A stretch of 64,000 nucleotides of DNA, taken from NCBI RefSeq assembly GCF_032335695.1, contig NZ_JACTOJ010000019.1, positions 42,390 through 106,389 on the forward strand. Direction: 5' to 3'. The position numbers were made by a program, and so were the translations under genes. The notes below the pieces were generated by a model. The model had not been told where the DNA came from. It worked only from the letters and a program-made list of their open reading frames with translations, and searched no databases. This document shows, piece after piece, positions 8,146 to 17,739 of the stretch (position 1 is its first letter; the number at the start of each line of letters is the position of its first letter). The DNA is from JACTOJ01 sp032335695. GTDB lineage: Bacteria > Bacillota > Clostridia > Clostridiales > Clostridiaceae.

Positions 8146-8784
8146 CTACCAAACTGTCACATTAGAATATCCGCTGCTTTGATATCCTTCCGTTGCCAAT
8201 ATTTGATAAACCCAACTGCTGCCTGGATTCATTCCGTTACTCTTCCATGCGTTAACATGGTTACTAAAAGTGATGGCATTGTTTGAGCCAATGGATCTCT
8301 TAGCCTGTCGTACACTCCAGAATTGAGTAAAAGTTGCAGTACCATCGATAGACGGTGCATTAGTTCGTGTAGCCGTATATATATCATATGTTCCACCATC
8401 GCTGGTGACAGTACCCTTATAGGTTCCAGTAGGTCTATAAGTGCCCCAGTTATCAACAACGTAATATTCTATAAGTGAATTTCTTGTCCAACCATAAAGT
8501 GACAAATATCCATTACCAGATGGTGAAAAAGCACCTGCATTATAGTTTACCACTCTAGATGGTGATCCAGCATTCCAGCCTTTACCAACAACAAAGTTTC
8601 CGCAATTTGACCATGAAACACTGTAATTGCCGCCAGATCCATTAGTAGCATTCACTGTTCCTCCGCCATCAGTCCAATTTTGCCAATAATCTGTAGCAGC
8701 ATTTGCAGTTACTGTAAACAAGCTAGTAAAACCTATTGAAGCCGCAATAAACAATGTAGAAATTTTCTTGTTTAATTTAAACAT
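8146..8784 (-). CDS. Secreted GH11 endo-1,4-beta-xylanase
   Basis: 212 aa: a signal peptide of about 29 residues (ending TANAA) and a single GH11 jelly-roll domain with no carbohydrate-binding module. Signatures include YWQNWTDGGG, GYLSLYGWTRN, LIEYYVVDNWGTYRP with the nucleophile Glu106, IDGTATFTQFWSVRQ, and ATEGYQSSG with the acid/base Glu199. It cuts internal xylan linkages outside the cell. A strong AGGAGG site precedes the ATG. It is first in the block with the FGE-like and GH30 genes. The length matches minimal family members. Confidence 0.97.
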   Translation of the reverse strand: MFKLNKKISTLFIAASIGFTSLFTVTANAATDYWQNWTDGGGTVNATNGSGGNYSVSWSNCGNFVVGKGWNAGSPSRVVNYNAGAFSPSGNGYLSLYGWTRNSLIEYYVVDNWGTYRPTGTYKGTVTSDGGTYDIYTATRTNAPSIDGTATFTQFWSVRQAKRSIGSNNAITFSNHVNAWKSNGMNPGSSWVYQILATEGYQSSGYSNVTVW

Positions 8785-8814
8785 AATTTACCTCCTAAAA
8801 TAATTTTATTTATC

Positions 8815-8842
8815 AGTACTTACCTACACACTACTTGAATAT
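8815..8842. promoter_or_regulatory. Inverted repeat flanking the GH11 gene, upstream arm (possible operator)
   Basis: Reverse complement of the 8070-8095 sequence with few mismatches. Its position just upstream of a secreted xylanase is where a substrate-responsive regulator would bind. No regulator gene is adjacent. Confidence 0.45.
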
Positions 8843-9270
8843 CAATCTCACCTCTTTTTCTTAGAAATATTTTCTTTAAAATCATTTGAAGAAGCTAGTA
8901 AAATTTTATGTTTTTTATGGTACTAGAATAAAGCTGTGATGAAAGGAATCATATAGTATAAAAATATTTATCTGCAGGTTAATTGATATGCCGATGAATA
9001 AATCTTGCTGGAAAGTAAATATTAGAAATTTGTATTAATTGATTTGAATGTAATTTATAAGTGGAAATCTTAGTATCTAACTGTGTCAATTCCGTTTGCT
9101 TATCCCTTTAAACGGTTACATATATATGTTACTTTGTAATCTAATTTCATTCAATGCATATATTAAAGGTTTTGCCCTTGTAAATTAAACATTTAACATT
9201 TTGACATATTTTGCTAATAATTATAATACTTTTTAACCATAATCAACCTAATTATATTCCTCATATATAA

Positions 9271-9308
9271 AAAGGTACTAATCCACCAATTAGCAGATTA
9301 ATACCTTT
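9271..9308 (-). terminator. Terminator of the GGDEF-EAL/U32 operon
   Basis: Arms AAAGGTATTAATC and GATTAGTACCTTT form a hairpin on the minus strand, followed by a T-rich run right after the U32 gene stop. Confidence 0.7.
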
Positions 9309-9311
9309 AAA

Positions 9312-10532
9312 TTACTGTATAGCTTTAATTAGCATGTCTCCAGGCTCGAGTTCTTCATCACACTGCACAGTAAATATCATCTGTGCAGAAGGTGCAGACT
9401 CTATAGGCTTGCCCGCTTTATTTCTCATATTAAGTAGTTTTATAATTTTATCCTCTCCCTGAGGCGACAGAACCTCAACATGATCCTCATTATAGACTTT
9501 ATTTTTCTGCTCTATTGTAGCAATATGAGACACACTGTCATAAGCTCTTACAATTCCCACAATATCATAGTTTCGTATGTATGCAGAGCTTCCATAATGC
9601 TGCTTTACATTCTCATTAAAGTAAAAGCCTGTGGTATAAGGCCGATGATTTGACTTCTGAAGATAATCCATCCATTTAGGATTAAAGCTATAATCTTCAG
9701 GATTTTCTGCATAGCTGTCCATAGCCTGCCTATAAGCCTTTACTACTGATGCCACATAGAAGGGACTTTTTATTCGTCCTTCGATCTTAAAGGAGTCTAT
9801 TCTTGAATTCATAAGCTCTGGAATATGTTCTATCATGCATAAATCCTTGGAATTCATTAAAAAAGTTCCATCAGTGTCCTTTGTGATATCATGATATTCT
9901 CCTGGAGCTCTCTCCTCCGCCAGATGAAATTTGTATCTGCAAATCTGTGCACATTTACCTCTGTTAGCGTCTCTGCCCATTAAAAAATTTGATAACAAGC
10001 ATTTTCCCGAGTAGGCCATGCACATTGCTCCATGAACAAAAGCTTCTATCTCGCAGCTTTCTGGGAGCCTCTTCCTTAGCTCCCGGTATTCCCTAAAGCT
10101 CAGTTCTCTTGCCATTACCACTCTTTTTACTCCTAGCCTATGCCAAAATAATGCCGCTTTATAATTTGTGCAGTTTGCCTGAGTGCTCAAATGTATTTCA
10201 AGCTCTGGCACTGCTTCCTTTGCAGTCATTATTATTCCTGCATCAGATACTATTATTGCATCGGCTCCTATATCGCTAAGCTCTTTAAGATATTCTTCTA
10301 ATCCTATCAGCTCTTCATTATGAGGAAATATATTGACTGTAACATAAACCTTTTTGCCTCTTGAATGTGCAAATTCAATTCCCTCTCTTAATTGCTCAGT
10401 TGTAAAATTATCTGCAAAGGCTCTTAAATTAAGCCTGCTTCCGCCAAGGTACACTGCATCAGCACCAAATTCTATAGCAGCCTTAAGTTTCTCTAAATTA
10501 CCCGCCGGAGCTAAAAGCTCTGGTTTTTTCAT
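9312..10532 (-). CDS. Peptidase U32 family protein (TrhP/YrrO type)
   Basis: 406 aa. The N-terminus PELLAPAGNLEKLKAAIEFG and the ADAVYLGG stretch are typical of the U32 family. The segment EAFVHGAMCMAYSGKCLLSN and the following Cys-rich part (RGKCAQICRY) contain the conserved cysteines. Some members with this architecture are needed for 5-hydroxyuridine formation in tRNA, using prephenate; older annotations say collagenase-like protease. Role here is by family. GGGGGAAGG precedes the ATG, 11 bp after the stop of the GGDEF-EAL gene, so the two are co-transcribed. Confidence 0.9.
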   Translation of the reverse strand: MKKPELLAPAGNLEKLKAAIEFGADAVYLGGSRLNLRAFADNFTTEQLREGIEFAHSRGKKVYVTVNIFPHNEELIGLEEYLKELSDIGADAIIVSDAGIIMTAKEAVPELEIHLSTQANCTNYKAALFWHRLGVKRVVMARELSFREYRELRKRLPESCEIEAFVHGAMCMAYSGKCLLSNFLMGRDANRGKCAQICRYKFHLAEERAPGEYHDITKDTDGTFLMNSKDLCMIEHIPELMNSRIDSFKIEGRIKSPFYVASVVKAYRQAMDSYAENPEDYSFNPKWMDYLQKSNHRPYTTGFYFNENVKQHYGSSAYIRNYDIVGIVRAYDSVSHIATIEQKNKVYNEDHVEVLSPQGEDKIIKLLNMRNKAGKPIESAPSAQMIFTVQCDEELEPGDMLIKAIQ

Positions 10533-10543
10533 TGTCCTTCCCC

Positions 10544-13408
10544 CTAATCCTTTGTTAATAAATTTTCCAAATCAGTGCTGGAAAGAGGCTTACTGTAAAC
10601 ATACCCTTGTACTATATCACATTTTTTCTCTTTCATCACTTTTAACTGATCTACTGTTTCAATACCTTCTGCCACAACATTCATTCCTAATTTATGTGCC
10701 ATCTCTATGATTCCATCCACTATGGCTCCTTGTTTGCTATTCACACAGATATCGTCTATAAAGGATTTGTCAATCTTCAATGTATCTATTGGTATAGTCC
10801 TTAAGTAATTTAAAGAAGAGTAGCCTGTGCCAAAATCATCAAGTGCAGTTCTTATTCCCATATCTCGCAGCTCCTGAAGAATCGCTACATTTTTATCTAA
10901 GGATTCCATCAATACACTTTCAGTTATTTCTAGCTCCAAAAAGTGCGGATTAATTTCATACTTTTTAACCAATCTTTTGACCTTTTCAAGAAAGTCAAAC
11001 TGATGAATCTGCAAGGAAGAAACATTTATAGACATACGCACTTCTCCATATCCCTCATTAAACCATTCTAATTTCTTGGCAATTGCAGTTTCCATAACCC
11101 AGTCTCCTATTGGTATAATAAGTCCGTTTTTCTCTGCCAAAGGTATAAATTCTCCTGGGGATACAAAACCTAATTCATCACTTTTCAATCTAATAAGAGC
11201 TTCCACCCCTATTATTTTACCACTTTCAATATTAACCTGCGGCTGATATTGAAGATAAAAATCATTATTTTCTATTCCGCTTCTCATAGCCTTTTCAATT
11301 ACCATATCTTTTAATATTTTATTTGACATATCTTCACTGTAAAACTCGAAAGTATTTTTACCTTTTTCCTTAGCTTTGTACATAGCTGTATCTGCATTTT
11401 TCAAAATGATGGTTTTATCTTTGCCGTCTATAGGAAATATGCAAATTCCTATGCTGCAGGTTATATAAACTTGCCTATTCCCTATGACAAAGTAGTTTTT
11501 GAATATATTTATTAATTTTTGCGATAAATCTATTATCTCTTCTCTTCCTCGCACATGATGCATCAATATTAAAAATTCATCTCCTCCAAATCTGCAGAGA
11601 AGCTGATTTTTATTCAGTAAAGTTTTTGCTTTAGTGCATATTGTTTTTAAAAGTTTATCTCCTATATCATGTCCTAAGGAATCATTAATTTTTTTAAAAT
11701 CATCCAGATCTATAAATAGCACTGCACCTAATTCACTGTTTTCTACGCATTCATTTATTATTTCATCCAGCTTACTCATAAGTGTAGTTCTATTTGGAAT
11801 TCCTGTTAATGGATCAAAATAAGCTAGCTCCACTATCTTATCATTAGCTTCCTTAATTTTTGTTTCATCAGATATAAAGCCTGTGAGTTTTATTGGCTTT
11901 CCCTTCCCGTCCCTGATTATTCTAGCCCTGTTTAAAATCCACTTTTTCTCATTGTTTTTAGTGTTAATTTGAAATTCCTGTCTATAAGATTGTGAGGAAA
12001 CAATAGACGCTTTGTAGTCATTTATAATTCTTTCCAATTCATCGTTTTGAACAACAATTTTTAAAAACTTCTCCAGATCCACATTCTTATTGCTGTACCC
12101 TGTTAACTCTTCCCATTTGTCAGAAGCGAAAAAAGTATTTGTTATTATATCCCATTCCCATATCACATCATTTATTCCATCCAGAGCCTGTTTAAACCTG
12201 TCTTCGCTGGTAGCTAACGCCATCTGATTTTCTAGAAGCTCTTCATATTGAGAACGCAATTCCTCTTCTGTTGCAGACAGTTCCTCGTATACCGCAGATA
12301 ATTCCTCATAACTGCCGCTGAGCTTTTTTATCATGCTGTTAAAATTATTTGACAGCTTGCCTAACTCATTGTTTGAATTGTAATCACATGTTACAGACAA
12401 ATCACCATTTTCCGCCTTATTCATTACAGCTATAAGGCTATTAATAGGTTTAATTATAGATTTTGATGCAAGAATGCTGATTATGGAGGCTATAACAAGC
12501 ATTAAAAAGGTTATCCCTATTATAAAGTATAATTCCAATTTCGCTGGAGCATTTATTTCATTTACATTTTGTGCAACCGCCAAAATCCAGTTTATTTTTG
12601 GAATTACAGTATATGCAAAATATTTTTGATTTCCGTAATACATATATGTATCAAATCTTGTATCTGTCTGGCTTAAATTAGATTTTGAAGCAACTACTTT
12701 TTTTAAAACTGAATTTTCAACAGCTTTTCCCAGCTTAGATTTATCAGGATGCGCTATCATAATTCCATCGTCATCTACTAAATAAGCATATCCTGTATTA
12801 CCTATTTTAATATTTTCTATAAATTTATCAAAGGCCGAAATTAGTATTGAATTGCAATATAGTCCTATTGTATTTCCCTTTTCATCCATTACCGGGCTTG
12901 CAAACACAATTATATTTTTATTACTTAGCTTTGATTTTATCTCATCACTTATTACGATTTTTCCCTTTATTGCTTCTTGAAAGTAATCTCTATCTGTTAT
13001 ATTAATCATCATTCCTGCCGAATCACTGTCTGCAATAATATTTCCTTTTAAATCACAGACAAAAGAATGTTGAACATCTTTAAGTTCTTCCACTCTTGAA
13101 GCCAATATTTTGTCTACTTCTAAAGCTTCAGGCGTACTAATTAACTGCTCAGAATGATCTGATTTTTCAGAATTTTTCAGCAGTGCTATAACACTTTCTC
13201 TCCTTGATGAGAGCTCTACTTCTTTGATTTGATAATTAATAAAGGTACTTAAGGCATTTCCCTCTACGGAAGTTACTTGTACAATATGTTCTCTGCTATT
13301 TTTAGTAACAGATAAATATGTATAATGATAAATCACATAACATAATATTAGCAGCGGTATTGAAATTAGTGTAATCATGGTTATGGGCAATTTCTTCCTT
13401 ATATGCAT
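10544..13408 (-). CDS. Membrane GGDEF-EAL protein with dCache and PAS sensor domains
   Basis: Start at ATG 13408, preceded by GGAGG (954 aa). Order: membrane helix (about 8-28), extracytoplasmic dCache sensor to about 290, second helix, HAMP, a coiled linker with repeated YEELSA/EEL units, PAS (about 400-525), GGDEF (about 535-695) and EAL (about 700-950). The cyclase motif FGGDEF is intact, as are EALIRLK and DDFGTGYSSL of the phosphodiesterase. The protein could therefore make or degrade cyclic di-GMP; the net direction is not predictable. The U32 gene follows in the same operon. Confidence 0.95.
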   Translation of the reverse strand: MHIRKKLPITMITLISIPLLILCYVIYHYTYLSVTKNSREHIVQVTSVEGNALSTFINYQIKEVELSSRRESVIALLKNSEKSDHSEQLISTPEALEVDKILASRVEELKDVQHSFVCDLKGNIIADSDSAGMMINITDRDYFQEAIKGKIVISDEIKSKLSNKNIIVFASPVMDEKGNTIGLYCNSILISAFDKFIENIKIGNTGYAYLVDDDGIMIAHPDKSKLGKAVENSVLKKVVASKSNLSQTDTRFDTYMYYGNQKYFAYTVIPKINWILAVAQNVNEINAPAKLELYFIIGITFLMLVIASIISILASKSIIKPINSLIAVMNKAENGDLSVTCDYNSNNELGKLSNNFNSMIKKLSGSYEELSAVYEELSATEEELRSQYEELLENQMALATSEDRFKQALDGINDVIWEWDIITNTFFASDKWEELTGYSNKNVDLEKFLKIVVQNDELERIINDYKASIVSSQSYRQEFQINTKNNEKKWILNRARIIRDGKGKPIKLTGFISDETKIKEANDKIVELAYFDPLTGIPNRTTLMSKLDEIINECVENSELGAVLFIDLDDFKKINDSLGHDIGDKLLKTICTKAKTLLNKNQLLCRFGGDEFLILMHHVRGREEIIDLSQKLINIFKNYFVIGNRQVYITCSIGICIFPIDGKDKTIILKNADTAMYKAKEKGKNTFEFYSEDMSNKILKDMVIEKAMRSGIENNDFYLQYQPQVNIESGKIIGVEALIRLKSDELGFVSPGEFIPLAEKNGLIIPIGDWVMETAIAKKLEWFNEGYGEVRMSINVSSLQIHQFDFLEKVKRLVKKYEINPHFLELEITESVLMESLDKNVAILQELRDMGIRTALDDFGTGYSSLNYLRTIPIDTLKIDKSFIDDICVNSKQGAIVDGIIEMAHKLGMNVVAEGIETVDQLKVMKEKKCDIVQGYVYSKPLSSTDLENLLTKD

Positions 13409-13615
13409 AATTTCCTCCATGTGTATGCTTATACTTAATTTTAACTGACTGCATGTACAAATTAATATTCAATAAGATTATTTTTTAGCTAATTATATCA
13501 TATTAAGGGCAAAATTGTCATATGTTTTTATGAAGGAAAATTTAGTATTAATAGTTTAATTACAAATAATCTCTTTATTGATTCAAGTATTATAAATTTG
13601 TTAGATTTCAAGTTA

Positions 13616-13933
13616 TTATTTACTGATTGCAAACTCATATAATTTATCTAGTGTATCTGCAATTCGGCTTAAATTACCATTAATTTTTACTAATATCTCC
13701 TGGCTATCAATATTCTCGCTCATATCTCCAATTAATGAGCTCATTGGAATAGATAATATCTCACAGATTTTTTGTATTTTATTAAGTGGGATTGGTTTTT
13801 CACCCTTTTCATAATAGGAATATGCTGGTTGAGTAATATTCAGCAATTTAGACATCTGTTCTTGTGTTATACCTGCTTGTTTTCTTGCTAATGATATGTT
13901 TTCTTTGATTTCCTGAAGTGATAATGATGACAT
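13616..13933 (-). CDS. XRE-family transcriptional regulator
   Basis: Start at ATG 13933 with GGAGGTG 8 nt upstream (105 aa). Residues about 8-62 form an XRE/Cro helix-turn-helix (ARKQAGITQEQMSKLLNITQ, then PAYSYYEKGEKPIP). The short C-terminal tail is predicted helical, perhaps for dimerisation. It stands alone behind a perfect consensus promoter and AT-rich inverted repeats (TATAACTAAT at 13971 and ATTAGTTATA at 14032), suggesting autoregulation. Targets are unknown. Confidence 0.9.
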   Translation of the reverse strand: MSSLSLQEIKENISLARKQAGITQEQMSKLLNITQPAYSYYEKGEKPIPLNKIQKICEILSIPMSSLIGDMSENIDSQEILVKINGNLSRIADTLDKLYEFAISK

Positions 13934-13987
13934 AATAGACACCTCCATAATATAATTTTTTTATAAATTATTATAACTAATAATTAT

Positions 13988-14016
13988 ATTATACTTATAA
14001 ATCATATAACTGTCAA
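13988..14016 (-). promoter_or_regulatory. Consensus promoter of the XRE regulator
   Basis: TTGACA (14011-14016) and TATAAT (13988-13993) with a 17-bp spacer, a perfect vegetative promoter. AT-rich inverted repeats lie on both sides. Confidence 0.8.
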
Positions 14017-14106
14017 TTATATTTATTTATAATTAGTTATATAGGAGGTGTTTCTTCTATTATATATTTGGCTTCTAATACTTATATGAGTAGCTTATGC
14101 TAACAT

Positions 14107-15858
14107 TTATTTTATCAGACCTTTCAAATTCTCTCCCCTAAGTTCTTTATTGGTCCAAGCAATTACAGCGAAATTACCTAAAGAGATTTCATTTACTTTA
14201 TTTATCCACTGTATCTCACTTTTAGACTTTGCTTTTAGAAATTTACTTCGTGTATTAGTAACATATAAACTTGAGTTGATTACCCACCATTTGCTATTAA
14301 TCTTTGCTCTTTTTAAGTCCTCCTGCAATCTCATAGCTTCATAAACAGGGGTTGCTTCTGGAAGAGTGACTATTACTACTTCCGTTTCTTTTTCATTTCT
14401 TAATCTTGGCAGAAGCTTTAATACAGCTTCTGGCACGTCTCCTTCTGATCTTTGAAGCTCCTTATTATAGCTTTGAGTAGAAGATAAAAGTAACAAAGTA
14501 TGTCCTGTTGGTGCTGTGTCTATAACTACTACCTCATTTTCCGCTCTCTCAACTATTTCTGCAAAAGCCCTAAATACTGCAATCTCCTGAGTACAAGGTG
14601 ACCTTAGGTCTTCTTCTATATATGCAACATCCTCTTCACCCATAGTTTCTCTTGCTTTTTCTAAAACTTCTTCTTTATAATTTTCAAGTTCTTTCTTTTC
14701 ATCTATTGTGCTTAAAGTGATATTCTTCGTTTCATTAATAACAAATTTTAAGTGAGCCGCTGGATCAGTGGTAGCTAAGTGAACTTTCCTTCCTTTTTCT
14801 GAAAGACCCATAGCTATAGTCGCAGCTAAGGTTGTCTTTCCTACTCCTCCTTTACCCATGGTAAAAATCACTTTCTTATCACTTGAATATAAATCATCTA
14901 TAAGCTCTTTTATTCGTTTTAAGTTTTGCATATCAAGTTTAACTTCTTCATACTCTGACTTATCTTGATTCAGCATCATTCTGACATTATCTATTCCAGT
15001 AACATTATATGATCTTAATGGAATTTCATAGGTTTCAATGCTTTTTAAATTCTCTGGAATATCTTTAAGAGCTATTGATTGTTTATGGTATAAACCTTTA
15101 GATATCTCATCATCTGCAACATTTTCCTCCAATACTCCGTTAATAACCATTACTTGATTTTTAACTCCTATAGCTTGCAGCTCAATGGAAGCTCTTTCTG
15201 CCTCTTTTAAAGGAGAGTACTCTGGTCTTGAAACTAAAATTAATGTTGTCAATTTATCATTTGATAGAGCTTCAACAGCATTTTTATACATTTCTTTTTT
15301 ATCTTCTAAGCCAGATAATTGTCCTAAACAAGAAGCTCCGTGAGTACTTTCACTAATAAAATCGCTCCAAGCCGATGGGAGCTGTAGCATTCTTAAAGTA
15401 TGTCCCGTTGGTGCAGTATCAAATATAATATTGTCATATTCCTTCTTGATTGACTCATCTGTTATGAAGGTTGAAAATTCATTAAATGCAGCTATTTCAA
15501 CAGTACAAGACCCTGAAAGCTGCTCTTCCATATTTTCTATTACTGAACTCGGAAGCTTACCTATATATGGCGCTAAAACGCCTTCCCTATATTCTCTTGC
15601 TGCTTCTTCAGGATTAAGATTCACCACTACAAGGTTAGGTACATCTTTTATAACTGTTCCCTTATTATCAAGTTCCACACCGAACACATCCTGAAGATTA
15701 GAAGCAGGATCTGTACTTATCAAAAGTACTTTTTTGCCCTCATCAGCTAGTTTAACCGCTGTTGCGCAAGCTGTGGATGTTTTTCCAACTCCGCCTTTTC
15801 CTGTAAAGAATATATATTTTGTCATTTGTATATATCTAGGATTAAATAATTTATACAT
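14107..15858 (-). CDS. arsA: Arsenite-translocating ATPase ArsA
   Basis: 583 aa with two homologous halves, the full-length ArsA arrangement. A1 has FTGKGGVGKTSTA and STDPASN; A2 has MGKGGVGKTTLA and TTDPAAH; each half has DTAPTGHT. The metalloid-site cysteines are present in SGSCTVEIAAF, GASCLGQL and SPCTQEIAVF. It energises arsenite export through the membrane carrier Acr3. The ATG at 15858 is preferred because AAGGAAGG lies upstream, although the inner ATG at 15825 (MTKYIFFTGKGG) is the usual family start. It is last in the arsR-acr3-arsC-arsD-arsA operon. Confidence 0.97.
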   Translation of the reverse strand: MYKLFNPRYIQMTKYIFFTGKGGVGKTSTACATAVKLADEGKKVLLISTDPASNLQDVFGVELDNKGTVIKDVPNLVVVNLNPEEAAREYREGVLAPYIGKLPSSVIENMEEQLSGSCTVEIAAFNEFSTFITDESIKKEYDNIIFDTAPTGHTLRMLQLPSAWSDFISESTHGASCLGQLSGLEDKKEMYKNAVEALSNDKLTTLILVSRPEYSPLKEAERASIELQAIGVKNQVMVINGVLEENVADDEISKGLYHKQSIALKDIPENLKSIETYEIPLRSYNVTGIDNVRMMLNQDKSEYEEVKLDMQNLKRIKELIDDLYSSDKKVIFTMGKGGVGKTTLAATIAMGLSEKGRKVHLATTDPAAHLKFVINETKNITLSTIDEKKELENYKEEVLEKARETMGEEDVAYIEEDLRSPCTQEIAVFRAFAEIVERAENEVVVIDTAPTGHTLLLLSSTQSYNKELQRSEGDVPEAVLKLLPRLRNEKETEVVIVTLPEATPVYEAMRLQEDLKRAKINSKWWVINSSLYVTNTRSKFLKAKSKSEIQWINKVNEISLGNFAVIAWTNKELRGENLKGLIK

Positions 15859-15883
15859 AGAATTCCTTCCTTTTTGGCTTTAG

Positions 15884-16261
15884 TTAGCAGCATCCGTTTC
15901 CATTACAGCCACAACGCTTATTGGCCTTTTTTATTTTTACACTGGCCACTTCTTCTTTTGTCAGTCCTGACCACAATGCAAATTCATCATTAGTTGGATA
16001 TTCCTTAATTTTTATTACTTCGCCATCCACAAGGGTTATCGGAAGTACCTCGGCACCTTGTTCATTTAAATATTCATTAACTTTTTTGTTATCTATAAAT
16101 GCTTGAGGATTACTAGAAAGATTATACCTTGTAATACTAACTTCTTTTTTAGTCATATTATTAATAGCTGTTGCAACTCTTAAAAGTTCCTTGTTTATAC
16201 TTGGTCCGCAAACTCCTGTGGAGCAGCACATAGCTGGATCAAAAATTTCTAATTTGCTCAT
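15884..16261 (-). CDS. arsD: Arsenic metallochaperone ArsD
   Basis: 125 aa. The N-terminal EIFDPAMCCSTGVCGPSINK carries the Cys pair and third Cys that bind arsenite and pass it to ArsA. A second Cys cluster lies at the C-terminus (KRCGCNGNGCC). ArsD also acts as a weak repressor in some operons. It sits directly upstream of arsA (25 bp), as usual. Confidence 0.96.
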   Translation of the reverse strand: MSKLEIFDPAMCCSTGVCGPSINKELLRVATAINNMTKKEVSITRYNLSSNPQAFIDNKKVNEYLNEQGAEVLPITLVDGEVIKIKEYPTNDEFALWSGLTKEEVASVKIKKANKRCGCNGNGCC

Positions 16262-16273
16262 TTATATTACTCC

Positions 16274-16684
16274 TCATAATTCAAATTCATTATTTTCAAT
16301 TCTTCTAGCTAAATCTTTAATCTTTTCTTCAATGGTCTTCGCTGTCTTTATAAATTCCTCGTCACTCTTTCCTGTTGGATCTTCTAAGCCCCAATCTTCT
16401 GTATACTTTGCTGGCAGAAAAGGACATACTACATTACAACCCATTTTTACTACAATATCTATTTCAGGAAGATCATCTATTAGCTTTGATCTATACTTTT
16501 CATCCATATCAATATCATATAGCTTTTTTATAATTCTTACTGCATCTTGATTAATACTATCTCGAAGTTCTGTTCCCGCTGAGTAAGAATCAAAGACCTC
16601 CTTGGCAAATGAATTTCCTAATGCTTCAGCCATTTGAGACCTGCAAGAATTGTGTACACATATGAATGCTACCTTCGGTTTCAT
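16274..16684 (-). CDS. arsC: Arsenate reductase, thioredoxin-coupled type
   Basis: 136 aa with a low-molecular-weight phosphatase fold. The P-loop CVHNSCRSQMAEAL holds the nucleophile Cys, and MGCNVVCPFLP holds the two resolving cysteines of the thioredoxin-dependent class. It reduces arsenate to arsenite for export by Acr3. GGAGG within the end of acr3 serves its ATG, which follows the acr3 stop by 2 bp. Confidence 0.96.
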   Translation of the reverse strand: MKPKVAFICVHNSCRSQMAEALGNSFAKEVFDSYSAGTELRDSINQDAVRIIKKLYDIDMDEKYRSKLIDDLPEIDIVVKMGCNVVCPFLPAKYTEDWGLEDPTGKSDEEFIKTAKTIEEKIKDLARRIENNEFEL

Positions 16685-16686
16685 AA

Positions 16687-17739
16687 TTACATTCCTCCAT
16701 TGAAATTAAATTTTTTTCTCCAGTATAATGCTACATTTACAAGCCCTATCATTACAGGGACTTCAACTAATGGTCCTATAACTGCTGTAAAGGCTTCTTT
16801 TGATTCTATTCCAAATACAGCAACGGCAACTGCTATAGCAAGTTCAAAGTTATTGCTTGCAGCAGTAAAGGATAGGGTTGTGGTCTTCTTATAATCAATT
16901 CCAGCTTTATAGCTTATAAAAAATGAGATAGAAAACATTATTATGAAGTACACTAAAAGTGGAATTGCTATACGTAATACATCCAAGGGCAATTCTACTA
17001 TATATTTTCCCTTGTAGGTAAACATAATTATAATTGTAAAAAGCAAAGCAATTAAGGCTATTGGACTTATCTTAGGAACAAACTTTTTCTGATACCATTC
17101 TGTGCCCATTTTAGGCTCTAATATGACTCTAGTAAGAAGCCCGGCCGCAAAAGGTATACCAAGATATATAGCTACTGATTCTGCTACTTTAGCCATAGAA
17201 ATATTCACTGCATATCCAGTAAGCCCAAATAATTTTGGCAAAGCAGTTATAAATATATAGCAATATATTGAATAGAATACTATTTGAAAAATTGAATTAA
17301 AAGCTACCAATGCTGCTGCATATTCTGTGTCTCCGTCTGCTAGGCTATTCCAAACGATAACCATAGCTATGCATCTTGCAAGCCCTATCAATATAAGTCC
17401 AGTCATAAAAGCTGGATAGGACTTTAAAAAAATCACCGCCAATATGAACATTAAAACCGGTCCAATTATCCAGTTCTGAAGTAAAGATAACCCTAAAACT
17501 TTAGGATTTTTTAAAACTTTGCCAAGCTCTTCATAATTAACCTTAGCAAGAGGAGGATATAACATCACTATGAGTCCTATTGCTATAGGAATAGAGGTTG
17601 TACCAACGGACAAACTTGATAATCCCTCAGCAAGACTAGGAATAGACCAACCTAAAAATATGCCTATGGCCATAGCTATAAATATCCATAGAGTTAAATA
17701 CCGATCAAGCCAAGATAATCTAGATGTACTATTTTTCAC
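16687..17739 (-). CDS. acr3: Arsenite efflux carrier Acr3
   Basis: Start chosen at GTG 17739, with GGGAGG 8 nt upstream; the earlier GTG at 17748 falls inside that site. About 350 aa with ten hydrophobic segments. The essential Cys region reads IGLARCIAMVIVWN, and the second half has FTAASNNFELAIAVAVAVFG, both typical of ACR3. It exports arsenite, here probably energised by ArsA. The first codons overlap the end of arsR by 11 nt, implying translational coupling. Confidence 0.96.
   Translation of the reverse strand: MKNSTSRLSWLDRYLTLWIFIAMAIGIFLGWSIPSLAEGLSSLSVGTTSIPIAIGLIVMLYPPLAKVNYEELGKVLKNPKVLGLSLLQNWIIGPVLMFILAVIFLKSYPAFMTGLILIGLARCIAMVIVWNSLADGDTEYAAALVAFNSIFQIVFYSIYCYIFITALPKLFGLTGYAVNISMAKVAESVAIYLGIPFAAGLLTRVILEPKMGTEWYQKKFVPKISPIALIALLFTIIIMFTYKGKYIVELPLDVLRIAIPLLVYFIIMFSISFFISYKAGIDYKKTTTLSFTAASNNFELAIAVAVAVFGIESKEAFTAVIGPLVEVPVMIGLVNVALYWRKKFNFNGGM

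Larger units (their letters stand above)
8785..9311. other. Intergenic region upstream of the GH11 gene
   Basis: 527 bp without a gene. It holds the GH11 ribosome site, the upstream arm of the inverted repeat (8815-8842) 30-58 bp before the GH11 start, and the terminator of the U32 gene near its right end. The remaining AT-rich stretch probably contains the GH11 promoter, but no clear consensus pair was found. Confidence 0.6.

Noticed and set aside
14044..14100. AGGAGGTG on the + strand after the XRE promoter region, suggesting a small gene
   Set aside because: No ATG, GTG or TTG at suitable spacing; the only frame gives 11 codons far from the site.
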